A stretch of 64,000 nucleotides of DNA from NCBI RefSeq assembly GCF_029504735.1, contig NZ_JAQFIP010000003.1, positions 186,001 to 250,000 on the forward strand, given 5' to 3'. Below, piece after piece: positions 15,612-24,931 of this stretch (its first letter is position 1; each line of letters begins with the position of its first letter). The notes beneath the pieces are model-generated. The model did no database searches, had not been told where the DNA came from, and saw only the letters and a program-made list of their open reading frames with translations. The position numbers and the translations under genes are program-made. The DNA is from Ereboglobus sp. PH5-10. Lineage in GTDB: Bacteria; Verrucomicrobiota; Verrucomicrobiia; Opitutales; Opitutaceae.

Positions 15612-16802
15612 CTACTTCAACATCCGCACACGGCGGTCTTTTCTTGGAAATTGCAAGGTCACCACGGTTCCCGCGCCCTCGCGGCTTTCGACGCCGATCT
15701 GGCCGCCGTGCTCGCGCATGATGCGCTGCACAATCATCAACCCGAGACCGTGCCCGCCCTGCTTGGTCGTGTGATACGGCTGGAACAGCTTCGCGAGATC
15801 GGCCTGCTTGATGCCCGCGCCGGTGTCCCCAAAAAGCAAATACACATTGTCGTCGTCCGCGCGCGCCTTGACGCGCAACACACCGCCGGGCTGCATCGCC
15901 TCCATCGCGTTTTTGTTGATGTTAAAAAACACCTGCTTGAGCTGGTTGCGATCCGCCATCACCAAGGGCAGGTCGCCCGGCGCCTCGACCTCGACCGTGA
16001 TGCCGCGATCCTCCAGCTCGCGCCGCTGGAAATGCAGCACGTCGGCGAGCACTTCGCTGACCTGCGTCTCGCACAAATCCGGCGGACGCGGGTGCACCGC
16101 CTCCAGAAAATTCGTGATGATTCCGTCGAGGCGCTTCACCTCCTCCTGGCAAACGCCAATCGACTCGGCCAGCGCATCGGCATCCTTTTGGGCGGCGCCC
16201 TTGAGTTTTTTCAAACGCCGTTCGATGAGTTGCAGATGAATTGTGAGGGAGTTGAGCGGATTGCCGAGCTCGTGCGCCACGCCGGCGGCAAGCAGGCGGA
16301 TCGACGATGTGCGCTCGTCCGCGATGCGCTGCTCCGTCTTTTCGCGCTCGTTGGTGATGTCGCCCAGGATCACGGCATATTGCTGCCGCCCGCCGTTTTC
16401 GTCCGAGAAAAACGGCACCATGTAAAGCCGCAGCACGCGCGGCTCGGGATAGGTCAGCTCGATCTCGCGCGTCATCGCATGGGCCGCTTGCACGGCGTCG
16501 TCGCGCGCGTCCCCGCTCACATCGATGATCGGCGGGCGCAGCCCCGGCACAAAACGCCAGAGCACCACGTCGCCGAGCTGGTCGTCGCGCAGGCCGAGCA
16601 TTTTGCCGGCGGTCTGGTTCGCATACTCGACGCGCCCGTCGGCATCGACCAGAATCACGCCGTCCTTGAGCACGTTGAAAATATTTTCGAGCAGGCGGCG
16701 TTCCCGCGCGAGACGCTGCACGAGGCTGGCGCGGCTGGCGGGATCGAGGCTGTCGAACCTGCCCAGGACATGATCGAGCGATTTATATGTTTTGGCCGCC
16801 AT
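15612..16802 (-). CDS. PAS-domain sensor histidine kinase
   Basis: A 396-residue protein from the ATG at 16802 (MAAKTYKSLDHV); an upstream extension would lie inside rnhB in another frame and is unlikely. An N-terminal helical segment is followed by a PAS domain (~residues 40-150: ILVDADGRVEYANQTAGKMLG). The phosphoacceptor His177 is in GVAHELGNPLNSL, with N, G1 and G2 ATPase boxes near the C-terminus (NKNAMEAM, GDTGAGI, GHGLGLMIV). There is no transmembrane helix, so it should sense in the cytoplasm. No response regulator gene is adjacent. The start overlaps the end of rnhB by 20 bp, which suggests translational coupling. Confidence 0.88.
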   Translation of the reverse strand: MAAKTYKSLDHVLGRFDSLDPASRASLVQRLARERRLLENIFNVLKDGVILVDADGRVEYANQTAGKMLGLRDDQLGDVVLWRFVPGLRPPIIDVSGDARDDAVQAAHAMTREIELTYPEPRVLRLYMVPFFSDENGGRQQYAVILGDITNEREKTEQRIADERTSSIRLLAAGVAHELGNPLNSLTIHLQLIERRLKKLKGAAQKDADALAESIGVCQEEVKRLDGIITNFLEAVHPRPPDLCETQVSEVLADVLHFQRRELEDRGITVEVEAPGDLPLVMADRNQLKQVFFNINKNAMEAMQPGGVLRVKARADDDNVYLLFGDTGAGIKQADLAKLFQPYHTTKQGGHGLGLMIVQRIMREHGGQIGVESREGAGTVVTLQFPRKDRRVRMLK

Positions 16803-17562
16803 TTTCGAAAAACGATAATTGCCCCGGATCCTCGCGATGGTCGAGCAGCTTGCGCAGGAATTTTGCGCGATGCTGCGGGCTGCTTCCCTTTTCCAGCACC
16901 GCCGCGCGATGCATTTCGGTGCCGTAGCCCTTGTGCTGCTCGAAACCATAGCCCGGATGCTCGCCATCGAGCTCCGTCATCAGGCGGTCGCGCGTCACCT
17001 TTGCGATGATCGACGCCATCGCGATGCAAAGCGAGCGCGCGTCGCCGCCGACAACCCCCGTGTGCGGATACGGAAAACTTTTCAGCGGCAGCCCGTCGAC
17101 CAGGATGCGGCACGACAGTTTTTGCCCGAAAAACGGACTGCGCGTTTCCATGTCCGCAAACAATTCCGGCTCGCCGGGCTTGCTGCGGCGGAAGGCCGCC
17201 GGCGGATAAATGCCCTCGAGCGCGCGCCGCATGGCGAGCTTTGTGGCGCCGAGAATGTCCATCTGTTCGATTTCATCGACCGATGCCACGCCGTGGTGCG
17301 CGTGGATGAGCCCGCCACGCGCTAGCTTGTCGAGGTCGTTCCACGCCTCCTCGCGTCCGGCGGCGGTGAGCTGCTTCGAGTCGTTGATGCGCCCCGCGTT
17401 TCTCATGGCCCAGTTGCTCGCCAAAAACTCCCGAGTCACGAGCACGGCGGCGGCCACGACCGGCCCGGCGAGAGCGCCCCGGCCGGCCTCGTCGACCCCG
17501 ATGAGGCTTTCGTAACCGTTGATCTGTTTTAAGTCGTAGCCGCGCAGCTGGCGGCGTTTCAT
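16783..17562 (-). CDS. rnhB: Ribonuclease HII
   Basis: A 259-residue protein from the ATG at 17562 (MKRRQLRGYDL). It has the RNase HII active-site start GVDEAGRGALAGPVVAAAV with D24 and E25, the central ILVDG segment, and the family element ARSLCIAMASIIAKVTRDR; the conserved HPGYGFEQHKGYGT follows. It removes ribonucleotides misincorporated in DNA, cutting 5' of the RNA-DNA junction. Length is slightly above the family norm because of an insertion around residues 120-150 (FRRSKPGEPELFADMETRSP). It is the upstream gene of the rnhB-histidine kinase pair. Confidence 0.93.
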   Translation of the reverse strand: MKRRQLRGYDLKQINGYESLIGVDEAGRGALAGPVVAAAVLVTREFLASNWAMRNAGRINDSKQLTAAGREEAWNDLDKLARGGLIHAHHGVASVDEIEQMDILGATKLAMRRALEGIYPPAAFRRSKPGEPELFADMETRSPFFGQKLSCRILVDGLPLKSFPYPHTGVVGGDARSLCIAMASIIAKVTRDRLMTELDGEHPGYGFEQHKGYGTEMHRAAVLEKGSSPQHRAKFLRKLLDHREDPGQLSFFENGGQNI

Positions 17563-17763
17563 GCGTTCCGGTTGTAAGACTCGCCGCCCATGGTGCAAGC
17601 ACGCTGATTAGCCGTTGCCGCGCAAAAAATCACGCCACCTCCGCCCTGTTTCGCACGCGCATAACCAAGCACGAGGGAAAAATTGCGCTGCAAAATTTTT
17701 TGAATGCCTCCCGCCATGCTATTGCCCTCGCCTCTTGTATTCGACTATGTCTTTTCACCGCAC

Positions 17764-20700
17764 ATGGCATCAAACACGCACAGGATCGTTTGCTTCGACA
17801 TCGAAATATCCCGACAAAACCATAGTGTTTTGGACATCGGTGCGGTTGATGATGCAGAATGCGTTTTTCATTCGCCCTTAAAAAGGGCATTCGCAGAATT
17901 CTTAGAAGGCGCGGCTTTTGTCTGCGGGCACAATATTATTCGTCACGATCTGAAATTCGTGGGCGAGTGCATGCCAAAGTCAGCAGTGACGGTGGACACG
18001 TTGCCGCTCTCCCCGTTGCTTTTTCCGCGCAAACCCTATCATGCGCTGCTCAAGGACGACAAACTGATCTGCGACGAACTGAACAATCCGGTCAACGATG
18101 CGCGCAAAGCGAGGGAACTGCTCGATGCCGAACTCGCCGAGTGGACGAAGCTGCCGTCGGAATTGCGCGCCATTTTTTTCGAACTGCTTTCCGGGAAGCC
18201 TGATTTTTGCGGCTTCATCAAACTTGCAAATTCCACCTCCGGTGCCACGGCCCCCGCCTCCTCCGATGCCAGCACAATTGCAAAAACTATTGCCGACTTT
18301 TATCGCGAATTGATTTGCGAAAATGCTCCTCTCGCGGAAACCGTGACAAAAAATCCGGTCGAGCTCGCCTACGCGCTGGCGCTCATTCATTGCGCCGACG
18401 TCGGGTCACTCACGCCGCCGTGGGTGTTGATGCAACATCCCCGTGTCGAGCACGTGTTTCGCCGGCTGCGAGCGACACCGTGCATCGCCGGATGCCCGTA
18501 TTGCCGCGAAAAACTGGACCCACGGCACGGACTTAAAAAGTTTTTCGGTTTCGACAACTTCCGCTCCTACGCAGGCGAACCATTGCAGGAAAATGCCGCG
18601 CGGGCCGCCGTTGGGGGAAAGTCCGTGCTGGCTGTTTTTCCAACGGGCGGCGGCAAATCCGTCACCTTCCAAGTCCCGGCGTTGATGGCCGGCGAAGCCG
18701 AAAAAGCGCTTACTGTCGTCATTTCGCCGCTCCAGTCGCTTATGAAAGACCAGGTGGACAACTTGGAAGCGCGCGGCATCACGCAAGCCGTCGCCATCAG
18801 CGGACTGCTTGATCCCATCGAACACGCCAAGGCCATCGAACGCGTCGCCGACGGTTCCGCCTGCCTGCTTTACATCGCGCCCGAATCACTGCGCTCGGTG
18901 ACGATGGAAAAACTTCTCCTCCAGCGAAACATCGCCCGTTTTGTCATTGATGAGGCGCACTGTTTCTCCTCCTGGGGACAGGATTTTCGTCCCGATTATT
19001 TATATGTTGGCGATTTCATAAAAAATCTTCTCGAGCGAAAACTCTCGGGCGCGACCGGCGACCCAATCCCCGTTTCCTGCTTCACCGCCACCGCCAAGCA
19101 ACGCGTCATTGAGGATATCTGCGCGTATTTTAAGGAAAAACTCGGGCTCACCCTCGATGTTTTTATCGCGCGGTCCCAACGCGAAAACCTGCACTACGTC
19201 GTGCTCGAACGCACCGGTGATGATGAAAAGTTCAACACGGTGCGCGACCTCATCGAGCAACACAAATGCCCGACTATCGTTTACGTATCGCGAACCCGAC
19301 GCGCCACGGAAATCGCCGGGCATCTGGCGCAAAACGGCTTCGCGGCGCTCGCGTTTCACGGCAAAATGGATCGCGAGGAAAAGACCGGCAACCAGAACAA
19401 ATTTCTCTCCGGCGAAGCCCAAATCATGGTCGCCACAACCGCGTTTGGCATGGGCGTTGACAAAAAAGACGTCGAACTCGTCATCCACTACGACATCTCC
19501 GACTCCATCGAAAATTACGTTCAGGAAGCAGGCCGCGCAGGGCGCGACGAAAATATCCGCGCCGAATGTTACGTCCTCTTTAACGAGGACGACCTCAACA
19601 AACACTTCCTCCTCCTCAACCAGACAAAACTCAACCTCGGCGAAATTAACCAAGTTTGGCACGCGATAAAAAACCTTACAAAAAACCGTTCGAGCGTCCA
19701 GCAATCAGCCCTCGAAATCGCGCGCGAAGCCGGGTGGGACGACACTTCCGGCGCTGAAATGGAGACGCGCATACTCACCGCCATCAACGCACTGGAGCAA
19801 TCGGGCTACCTGAAACGAAAACAAAATTCACCCCGCATCTACGCCAGCAGCATCCGCTGCCAGTCAATGATCGAGGCGTCGCAAAAAATCGCCGCATCGG
19901 CGCGTTTCGCCAGCGAAACTCAGCGCCAAAACGCCAGCCGCATCATGGCCAATCTTTTCAGCGCGCGCAGTCGCAAAGGCTCGATGCAAGACGGCGCGGA
20001 AAGCAGGGTGGATTACATCTCGGACAACCTCGGCATCGTGCGCGAGGACGTCATTCGCGTCATCCAGATTCTGCGTGAGGAAAAGATTCTTGATGACCAG
20101 AAGGACATGTCCGCCCATTTCGCCCGCAACGAAAGCGAAACCACGGCACGCCGAATCCTGAAGGAGCATGTTGAAATCGAACACTTCCTCCGAAAACACA
20201 TCACCGAGGAAGGCTCCGTTCTCAACATTAAGGAGCTGAACGAAAATGCGGAAACCGCCGGGTGCCGCTCCTGCGACACGAAAAAAATCAACACACTGCT
20301 CAACTATTGGGACATCAAGCGCCTTGCCAAACGGGAGTGGGACGGACGCCACAATGCGCATGTCACCGCAAAGCTGCCTCCCAATGAGTTCGCCGGCGTC
20401 GTGGAAAAGCGCGGTGAAATCGCGCGCCGGATAGTCGAATATCTCCATGAAAAAATGGCGGCGGACGAGGATACGCAAAGGAGCGTGGCGCCGGACGCGC
20501 AAGTCGCCCCCCTGTCCACCTCCGTTTCCTTTTCCATCCTAGAGCTCGTCCGGATCGTTTCCGCCAATTCCGGCCTTTTTTCGATGGCGGCGAGCGCCGC
20601 CGAAATTGAGGACGCTCTCTTTTATCTTTCACGGATTGGCGCGATGAAAATTGAGGGCGGCTTCATGGTCGTCTACAATCGCCTTACCATCGAACGGAAA

Positions 20701-22698
20701 GAGCACAATCTCCGCGTCTCCTACAAAAAGGAGGACTATCAAAAACTCTCCGAGTTCTATGAAAACCGCATGCAGCAAATCCACATCATCGGCGAATACG
20801 CAAAAAGGATGCTGGAGGATTACGCTGGCGCGGTGCAGTTCGTTGACGACTACTTCCGTCTTAATTTTTCATCCTTCCTCTCCAAGTATTTCACAAATGC
20901 CCGACGCCGTGAAATGCGCCTCAACATCACGCCGAAAAAATACCGACAACTCTTCGAGTCGCTCTCGGAAACGCAGCGCCGCGTCATTGACGACAAGGAC
21001 TCCCGGGTGATCGTTGTCGCCGCCGGGCCGGGCAGCGGAAAAACAAAACTTCTCGTTCACAAACTCGCCGCACTCCTGCTGATGGAGGACGTGAAACACG
21101 AGCAATTGTTAATGCTCACATTTTCAAGGGCGGCTGCGACCGTGTTCAAAACACGACTTCTCGAACTGGTCGGCAACGCCGCAAACTTCGTCGAGATAAA
21201 AACCTTTCACTCCTACTGCTTCGACTTGCTCGGTCGCGTGGGCTCGCTGACCAAGACAGACCACATCATCAAGGAAACCGTGGCAAAAATCCGCGCCGGC
21301 AATGTCGAGCAAAGCCGCATCACAAAAACCGTGCTCGTCATCGACGAGGCGCAGGACATGTCCGCCGACGAATTCGCACTCGTGAATCTGCTCATGGAAC
21401 GCAGTGAAAAAAAGATGCGCATCATTGCCGTTGGGGACGACGACCAGAATATCTATACCTTTCGCGGCTCCGACTCGAAATACTTCGCCAGTTTGCTGAA
21501 TGCCGAGGGTGCGACTCGCTACGACCTGCTCACCAACTACCGCGCACGGCCAAACCTTGTCGCCTTTTCAAACCAATTTGCCAGCACGATCACAGGCCGC
21601 ATGAAGCGAATTCCCGTCGCCGCCAACGACACACAAAACGGCATCATCACGATCACCCGCTACACCACGCCGCACCTCGCCGCACCTCTCCTGCGGGTAA
21701 TTTTGCGCACCGGCCTCGCCGGATCGACCGCCATCCTAACCCGCGACAACACCACCGCGGAAATCATCACCGGACTGCTCAACCACCACAACCAACCCGC
21801 CCGTCTCATCCAAAGCAACGACGGCTTTTCACTGGCGGACATTGAGGAAGTTCGTTTTTTCTTCCGCCAAATCGAGCAATTCACATCCATTCCCAATGAC
21901 GAATGGAATGCAGCAAAAAGACTCCTGCAACGGATGTTTCCGACGACAAGCCGCGGACTCTCGGTATGCCGGTCGCTTATACGCGCATTTGAGGCCGCAA
22001 ACACGCGTTCGCGCTACCGCACCGATTTCGAAATTTTCGTGCGCGAATCACGCCTCGAGGATTTTTGCGAAACGGAATCCCGCGAAACCATCACAGTCTC
22101 AACCATGCACAAGGCGAAGGGGCGCGAATTCGACAACGTGTTTCTTCTCCTCACGAAACCGCCGCGCGATGACGAGGAACGTCGCCTGCTCTATGTCGCG
22201 CTCACCCGCGCCCGCTCACGCCTCGCTATTCTCACCAACACCGGCACATTTGATTCAATCCAGGCCGACGCAGTGCGCCGGGTCACGGACACCAACGCCT
22301 GGGGCGAGCCATCCGAAATCACAATATTCCTTACGCACAAGGACGTGTGGCTCGATTTCTTCGAACGCGTTCAGGATCAACTGAAAAATATCCGCTCCGG
22401 CGACACGTTGCACATAACATCGGATGTGGACGGTTGCACTAGTTCGCATCCCGGCGCAACCGGACGGGTCATTTTGAGATTTTCGAAAAAATTCTCTGAA
22501 GAACTGGCGCGTAAAAAAGCGTCTGGCTACCAGCCTGTTTTCGCACGGGTGAACTTCGTCCTTTGGTGGAAAAAAACAGACGCCACCAGCCAAACGCCCC
22601 ATGGCTGCGCCTGTAAAATCATCCTCCCCGAACTCCTTCTGCGAAAAAAACAAGAAAAACACATAAATCAGAACGCGATAATTTCGACTTTTCACTGA
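17764..22698 (+). CDS. DEDD-exonuclease / RecQ helicase / UvrD-type helicase fusion
   Basis: A 1644-residue protein from the ATG at 17764; an in-frame ATG at 17704 would add 20 residues without a recognisable domain, and neither has a clear ribosome binding site. Domains in order are: a DEDD exonuclease-like module (D12, E14 in FDIE; N57 and D62 in GHNIIRHDL; D112 in NNPVNDA); a Cys cluster near 240-247 (CIAGCPYC); a RecQ-type superfamily 2 helicase (TGGGKS 294-299, DEAH 396-399, QEAGRAGRD 587-595); a helical region with another Cys pair near 835; a superfamily 1A UvrD/Rep helicase (GPGSGKT 1088-1094, DEAQD 1194-1198, YVALTRAR 1477-1484); and a C-terminal beta-rich domain I do not recognise. 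Such proteins are usually labelled only RecQ family helicase. A role in repair, recombination or defence is inferred. The gene sits alone between rnhB and rpmB. Confidence 0.9.
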   Translation: MASNTHRIVCFDIEISRQNHSVLDIGAVDDAECVFHSPLKRAFAEFLEGAAFVCGHNIIRHDLKFVGECMPKSAVTVDTLPLSPLLFPRKPYHALLKDDKLICDELNNPVNDARKARELLDAELAEWTKLPSELRAIFFELLSGKPDFCGFIKLANSTSGATAPASSDASTIAKTIADFYRELICENAPLAETVTKNPVELAYALALIHCADVGSLTPPWVLMQHPRVEHVFRRLRATPCIAGCPYCREKLDPRHGLKKFFGFDNFRSYAGEPLQENAARAAVGGKSVLAVFPTGGGKSVTFQVPALMAGEAEKALTVVISPLQSLMKDQVDNLEARGITQAVAISGLLDPIEHAKAIERVADGSACLLYIAPESLRSVTMEKLLLQRNIARFVIDEAHCFSSWGQDFRPDYLYVGDFIKNLLERKLSGATGDPIPVSCFTATAKQRVIEDICAYFKEKLGLTLDVFIARSQRENLHYVVLERTGDDEKFNTVRDLIEQHKCPTIVYVSRTRRATEIAGHLAQNGFAALAFHGKMDREEKTGNQNKFLSGEAQIMVATTAFGMGVDKKDVELVIHYDISDSIENYVQEAGRAGRDENIRAECYVLFNEDDLNKHFLLLNQTKLNLGEINQVWHAIKNLTKNRSSVQQSALEIAREAGWDDTSGAEMETRILTAINALEQSGYLKRKQNSPRIYASSIRCQSMIEASQKIAASARFASETQRQNASRIMANLFSARSRKGSMQDGAESRVDYISDNLGIVREDVIRVIQILREEKILDDQKDMSAHFARNESETTARRILKEHVEIEHFLRKHITEEGSVLNIKELNENAETAGCRSCDTKKINTLLNYWDIKRLAKREWDGRHNAHVTAKLPPNEFAGVVEKRGEIARRIVEYLHEKMAADEDTQRSVAPDAQVAPLSTSVSFSILELVRIVSANSGLFSMAASAAEIEDALFYLSRIGAMKIEGGFMVVYNRLTIERKEHNLRVSYKKEDYQKLSEFYENRMQQIHIIGEYAKRMLEDYAGAVQFVDDYFRLNFSSFLSKYFTNARRREMRLNITPKKYRQLFESLSETQRRVIDDKDSRVIVVAAGPGSGKTKLLVHKLAALLLMEDVKHEQLLMLTFSRAAATVFKTRLLELVGNAANFVEIKTFHSYCFDLLGRVGSLTKTDHIIKETVAKIRAGNVEQSRITKTVLVIDEAQDMSADEFALVNLLMERSEKKMRIIAVGDDDQNIYTFRGSDSKYFASLLNAEGATRYDLLTNYRARPNLVAFSNQFASTITGRMKRIPVAANDTQNGIITITRYTTPHLAAPLLRVILRTGLAGSTAILTRDNTTAEIITGLLNHHNQPARLIQSNDGFSLADIEEVRFFFRQIEQFTSIPNDEWNAAKRLLQRMFPTTSRGLSVCRSLIRAFEAANTRSRYRTDFEIFVRESRLEDFCETESRETITVSTMHKAKGREFDNVFLLLTKPPRDDEERRLLYVALTRARSRLAILTNTGTFDSIQADAVRRVTDTNAWGEPSEITIFLTHKDVWLDFFERVQDQLKNIRSGDTLHITSDVDGCTSSHPGATGRVILRFSKKFSEELARKKASGYQPVFARVNFVLWWKKTDATSQTPHGCACKIILPELLLRKKQEKHINQNAIISTFH

Positions 22699-22736
22699 AG
22701 TTGTGATTCAGCCAAAACTGAATTTTTTCAAGGGAC

Positions 22737-22763
22737 TTCAACGTATTTTTTACCCCATATACT
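22737..22763 (+). promoter_or_regulatory. Possible promoter for rpmB
   Basis: A ttcaac element and a tatact element are separated by 15 bp, about 85 bp upstream of the rpmB start in a locally AT-rich stretch. The spacer is shorter than the usual 17 bp, so this is only a candidate. Confidence 0.25.
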
Positions 22764-22847
22764 CACAATCTTCCGTTTTTTTAAAAAATTTCCCTTGCCA
22801 GACTCGCGCGGGCAGCTTTGCCTCGCCGACTTCAATCTAATCGAAAC

Positions 22848-23078
22848 ATGGCAAGAATTTGTGCAATAACAGGCAAACGTCCCACCAAGGGCAGCCGCAT
22901 TAACCGCAAGGGTCAGTCCAAAAAGAGCGGAGGCATCGGCACGCACGTGACGACCATCACTCCCCGCAAATTCCGCCCGAACCTTCAGCGAATTCGAATT
23001 AAGACCGCAAACGGCGGCACCAAGCGCATTCTCGTCTCCGTGAAGGCGATTAAGGCAGGTCTCGTCGAAAAAGTTTAA
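22848..23078 (+). CDS. rpmB: 50S ribosomal protein L28
   Basis: A 76-residue protein beginning MARICAITGKRPTKGSRIN and containing RKFRPNLQRIRIK, both diagnostic of L28. It binds 23S rRNA in the large subunit. An in-frame start 30 bp upstream would add ten residues absent from the family, so the ATG at 22848 is chosen. It is monocistronic here, followed by a strong terminator. Confidence 0.95.
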   Translation: MARICAITGKRPTKGSRINRKGQSKKSGGIGTHVTTITPRKFRPNLQRIRIKTANGGTKRILVSVKAIKAGLVEKV

Positions 23079-23110
23079 TCCGCGAGCCCTCGTATCACGC
23101 ACCCATTTCC

Positions 23111-23147
23111 AAAAGCCCGCGGATCAAGCCGCGGGCTTTTTGTTTTT
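23111..23147 (+). terminator. Intrinsic terminator after rpmB
   Basis: A 12-bp stem aaaagcccgcgg / ccgcgggctttt with a 6-nt loop, followed by a T-rich tail. It lies 33 bp after the rpmB stop. Confidence 0.88.
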
Positions 23148-23197
23148 TCTCACTCCCTCTCCAGCATCACACTACAAACTCCACACTTCGCATTCCC

Positions 23198-24769
23198 ATG
23201 AGCACACCCACCCAGGTCAAAATATACGACACCACCCTCCGCGACGGCACGCAGGGCGAGGGCATCAACTTCTCAGTCACCGACAAACTCCTCATCGCGC
23301 AAAAACTCGACCAGTTCGGCGTGGACTACATCGAGGGCGGCTTCCCCGGCTCCAACCCGCGCGACATCACCTTTTTTCAGGAGGCGCAAAAACTCAAACT
23401 CAAGCACGCACGCCTCGCCGCCTTCGGCTCCACCCGCCGCGCCAATACCAAGGCCGACGCGGACCCGCAGCTCCGCATGCTTCTCGACAGCGGCATGCCC
23501 GTCATGACCATCGTCGGCAAGACGTGGACGCTCCACGTCACCGAAATCCTCAACACCACCCTTGAGGAAAACCTCGCCATGATCGGCGATTCCGTCGCCT
23601 ACCTCACCGCGCAGGGACGCGAGGTGGTCTACGATGCCGAGCACTTTTTCGACGGCTACAAAGTCAACCCCGACTACGCGCTCAGCACACTCGCCACCGC
23701 GCTCAAAAACGGCGCGTCCAACCTCACCCTCTGCGATACCAACGGCGGCACGCTCGCGCACGACTTTGAAAAAATCGTCGCGCGCGTAGTCGGCGAATTC
23801 GGCCCCGAAAAAGTCGGCATCCACACGCACAACGACTCCGGCCTCGCCGTCGCGCTCTCCCTCTCCGGAATCGCCGCCGGCGCGCGCCTCGTGCAAGGCA
23901 CCGTCAACGGCTACGGCGAACGCACCGGCAACGCCAACCTCGTCACCGTCCTCCCCAGTCTCTTCCTGAAAATGGGCTGCACCGCGCACTGCGCGCCCAA
24001 GCTCGGGGAACTGCGCGAGCTCTCGCTCTATTTCGACGAACTCGCCAATCTCCCCCCCGACACCAAGACCCCCTACGTCGGCGCCTCGGCCTTCGCGCAC
24101 AAAGGCGGTCTCCACGCCAACGCCGCGCAAAAGGTCAAATCCAGTTACGAGCACATCGACCCCTCGCTCGTCGGAAACCGCACCCGCATCCTCGTGTCCG
24201 ACATGGCCGGACGCACCAGCATCGCCACCAAGGCGCGCGAACTCGGATACGAATTCGACGAAAAATCCCCCACCATCGCCGACCTCATCAAGCAACTCAA
24301 GACGCGCGAGTTCGAAGGCTACGAATACGAGGCCGCCGACGCCTCGCTCAAGCTCCTCATCGCAAAAAACCTTGGCCACTACAAACCCGCCTTTGAACTC
24401 GAAGCCTACCGCGTTATCATCGAGCGCCGTCACGACGAGCTCGTCTCCGAGGCCACCGTCAAAATCAAGGTCAACGGACAAACCTACCTCACCGTCTCCG
24501 AGGCCAATGGCCCGGTGGCGGCGCTCGACCGCGCCCTGCGCAACGCGCTCGAACCCGTCTATCCCCAACTGAAAACTGTCACCCTGGCCGACTACAAAGT
24601 GCGCATCCTCGACAGCCAGCAGCACGCCGCCGCGCGCACCCGGGTCCTCATCGAAACAAACGACGAGCGGGGAAACATCTGGGGCACTGTCGGCGTGAGC
24701 GACAATATCATCGACGCCAGCTGGGAGGCCCTCCGCGACTCCGTCGAATACAAACTACTGCAGGGATAA
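23198..24769 (+). CDS. cimA: Citramalate synthase
   Basis: A 523-residue enzyme of the alpha-isopropylmalate/homocitrate synthase superfamily. The TIM-barrel has VKIYDTTLRDGTQGEG (residues 7-22), the metal-binding HTHND motif and NGYGERTGNANL. The C-terminal ~150 residues form the LeuA-type regulatory domain. The length and the motif order after TTLRDGTQ, with EGGFPGSNPRD, fit the citramalate synthase subgroup rather than LeuA. It condenses acetyl-CoA with pyruvate to (R)-citramalate, the first step of the threonine-independent route to isoleucine. It is convergent with thrC. Confidence 0.88.
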   Translation: MSTPTQVKIYDTTLRDGTQGEGINFSVTDKLLIAQKLDQFGVDYIEGGFPGSNPRDITFFQEAQKLKLKHARLAAFGSTRRANTKADADPQLRMLLDSGMPVMTIVGKTWTLHVTEILNTTLEENLAMIGDSVAYLTAQGREVVYDAEHFFDGYKVNPDYALSTLATALKNGASNLTLCDTNGGTLAHDFEKIVARVVGEFGPEKVGIHTHNDSGLAVALSLSGIAAGARLVQGTVNGYGERTGNANLVTVLPSLFLKMGCTAHCAPKLGELRELSLYFDELANLPPDTKTPYVGASAFAHKGGLHANAAQKVKSSYEHIDPSLVGNRTRILVSDMAGRTSIATKARELGYEFDEKSPTIADLIKQLKTREFEGYEYEAADASLKLLIAKNLGHYKPAFELEAYRVIIERRHDELVSEATVKIKVNGQTYLTVSEANGPVAALDRALRNALEPVYPQLKTVTLADYKVRILDSQQHAAARTRVLIETNDERGNIWGTVGVSDNIIDASWEALRDSVEYKLLQG

Positions 24770-24931
24770 CCCCGGAAACGCAACCCGGCCCAAACTAAAA
24801 TAAACCGGTCGGGTTTCATGGGGAGTGCAACCTATGGGTTGCACTGTCTATGATCTGATTTTGGTCTTCAACGGGTGGGGCGCGCTCGCCGAGCGCGCCG
24901 AGAACCGCGAAGAATAAAACCTCAAACGCGC
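24770..24931. repeat. Two REP-like palindromes between cimA and thrC
   Basis: The convergent gap holds a hairpin agtgcaacc / ggttgcact (24824-24845) and a GC palindrome ggcgcgctcg / cgagcgcgcc (about 24879-24900). Neither is followed by a T-run, so they are better read as dispersed palindromic repeats that may also help end transcription. Confidence 0.55.

Noticed and set aside
14595-17009. An 804-codon plus-strand frame spanning the lipoprotein and the kinase region
   Set aside because: It crosses a strong bidirectional terminator and two well-supported genes, and its Arg/His-rich product matches nothing known.
23273-24625. A 450-codon minus-strand frame opposite cimA
   Set aside because: Low-complexity Gly/Val/Asp/Glu product; cimA on the plus strand has full catalytic motifs.
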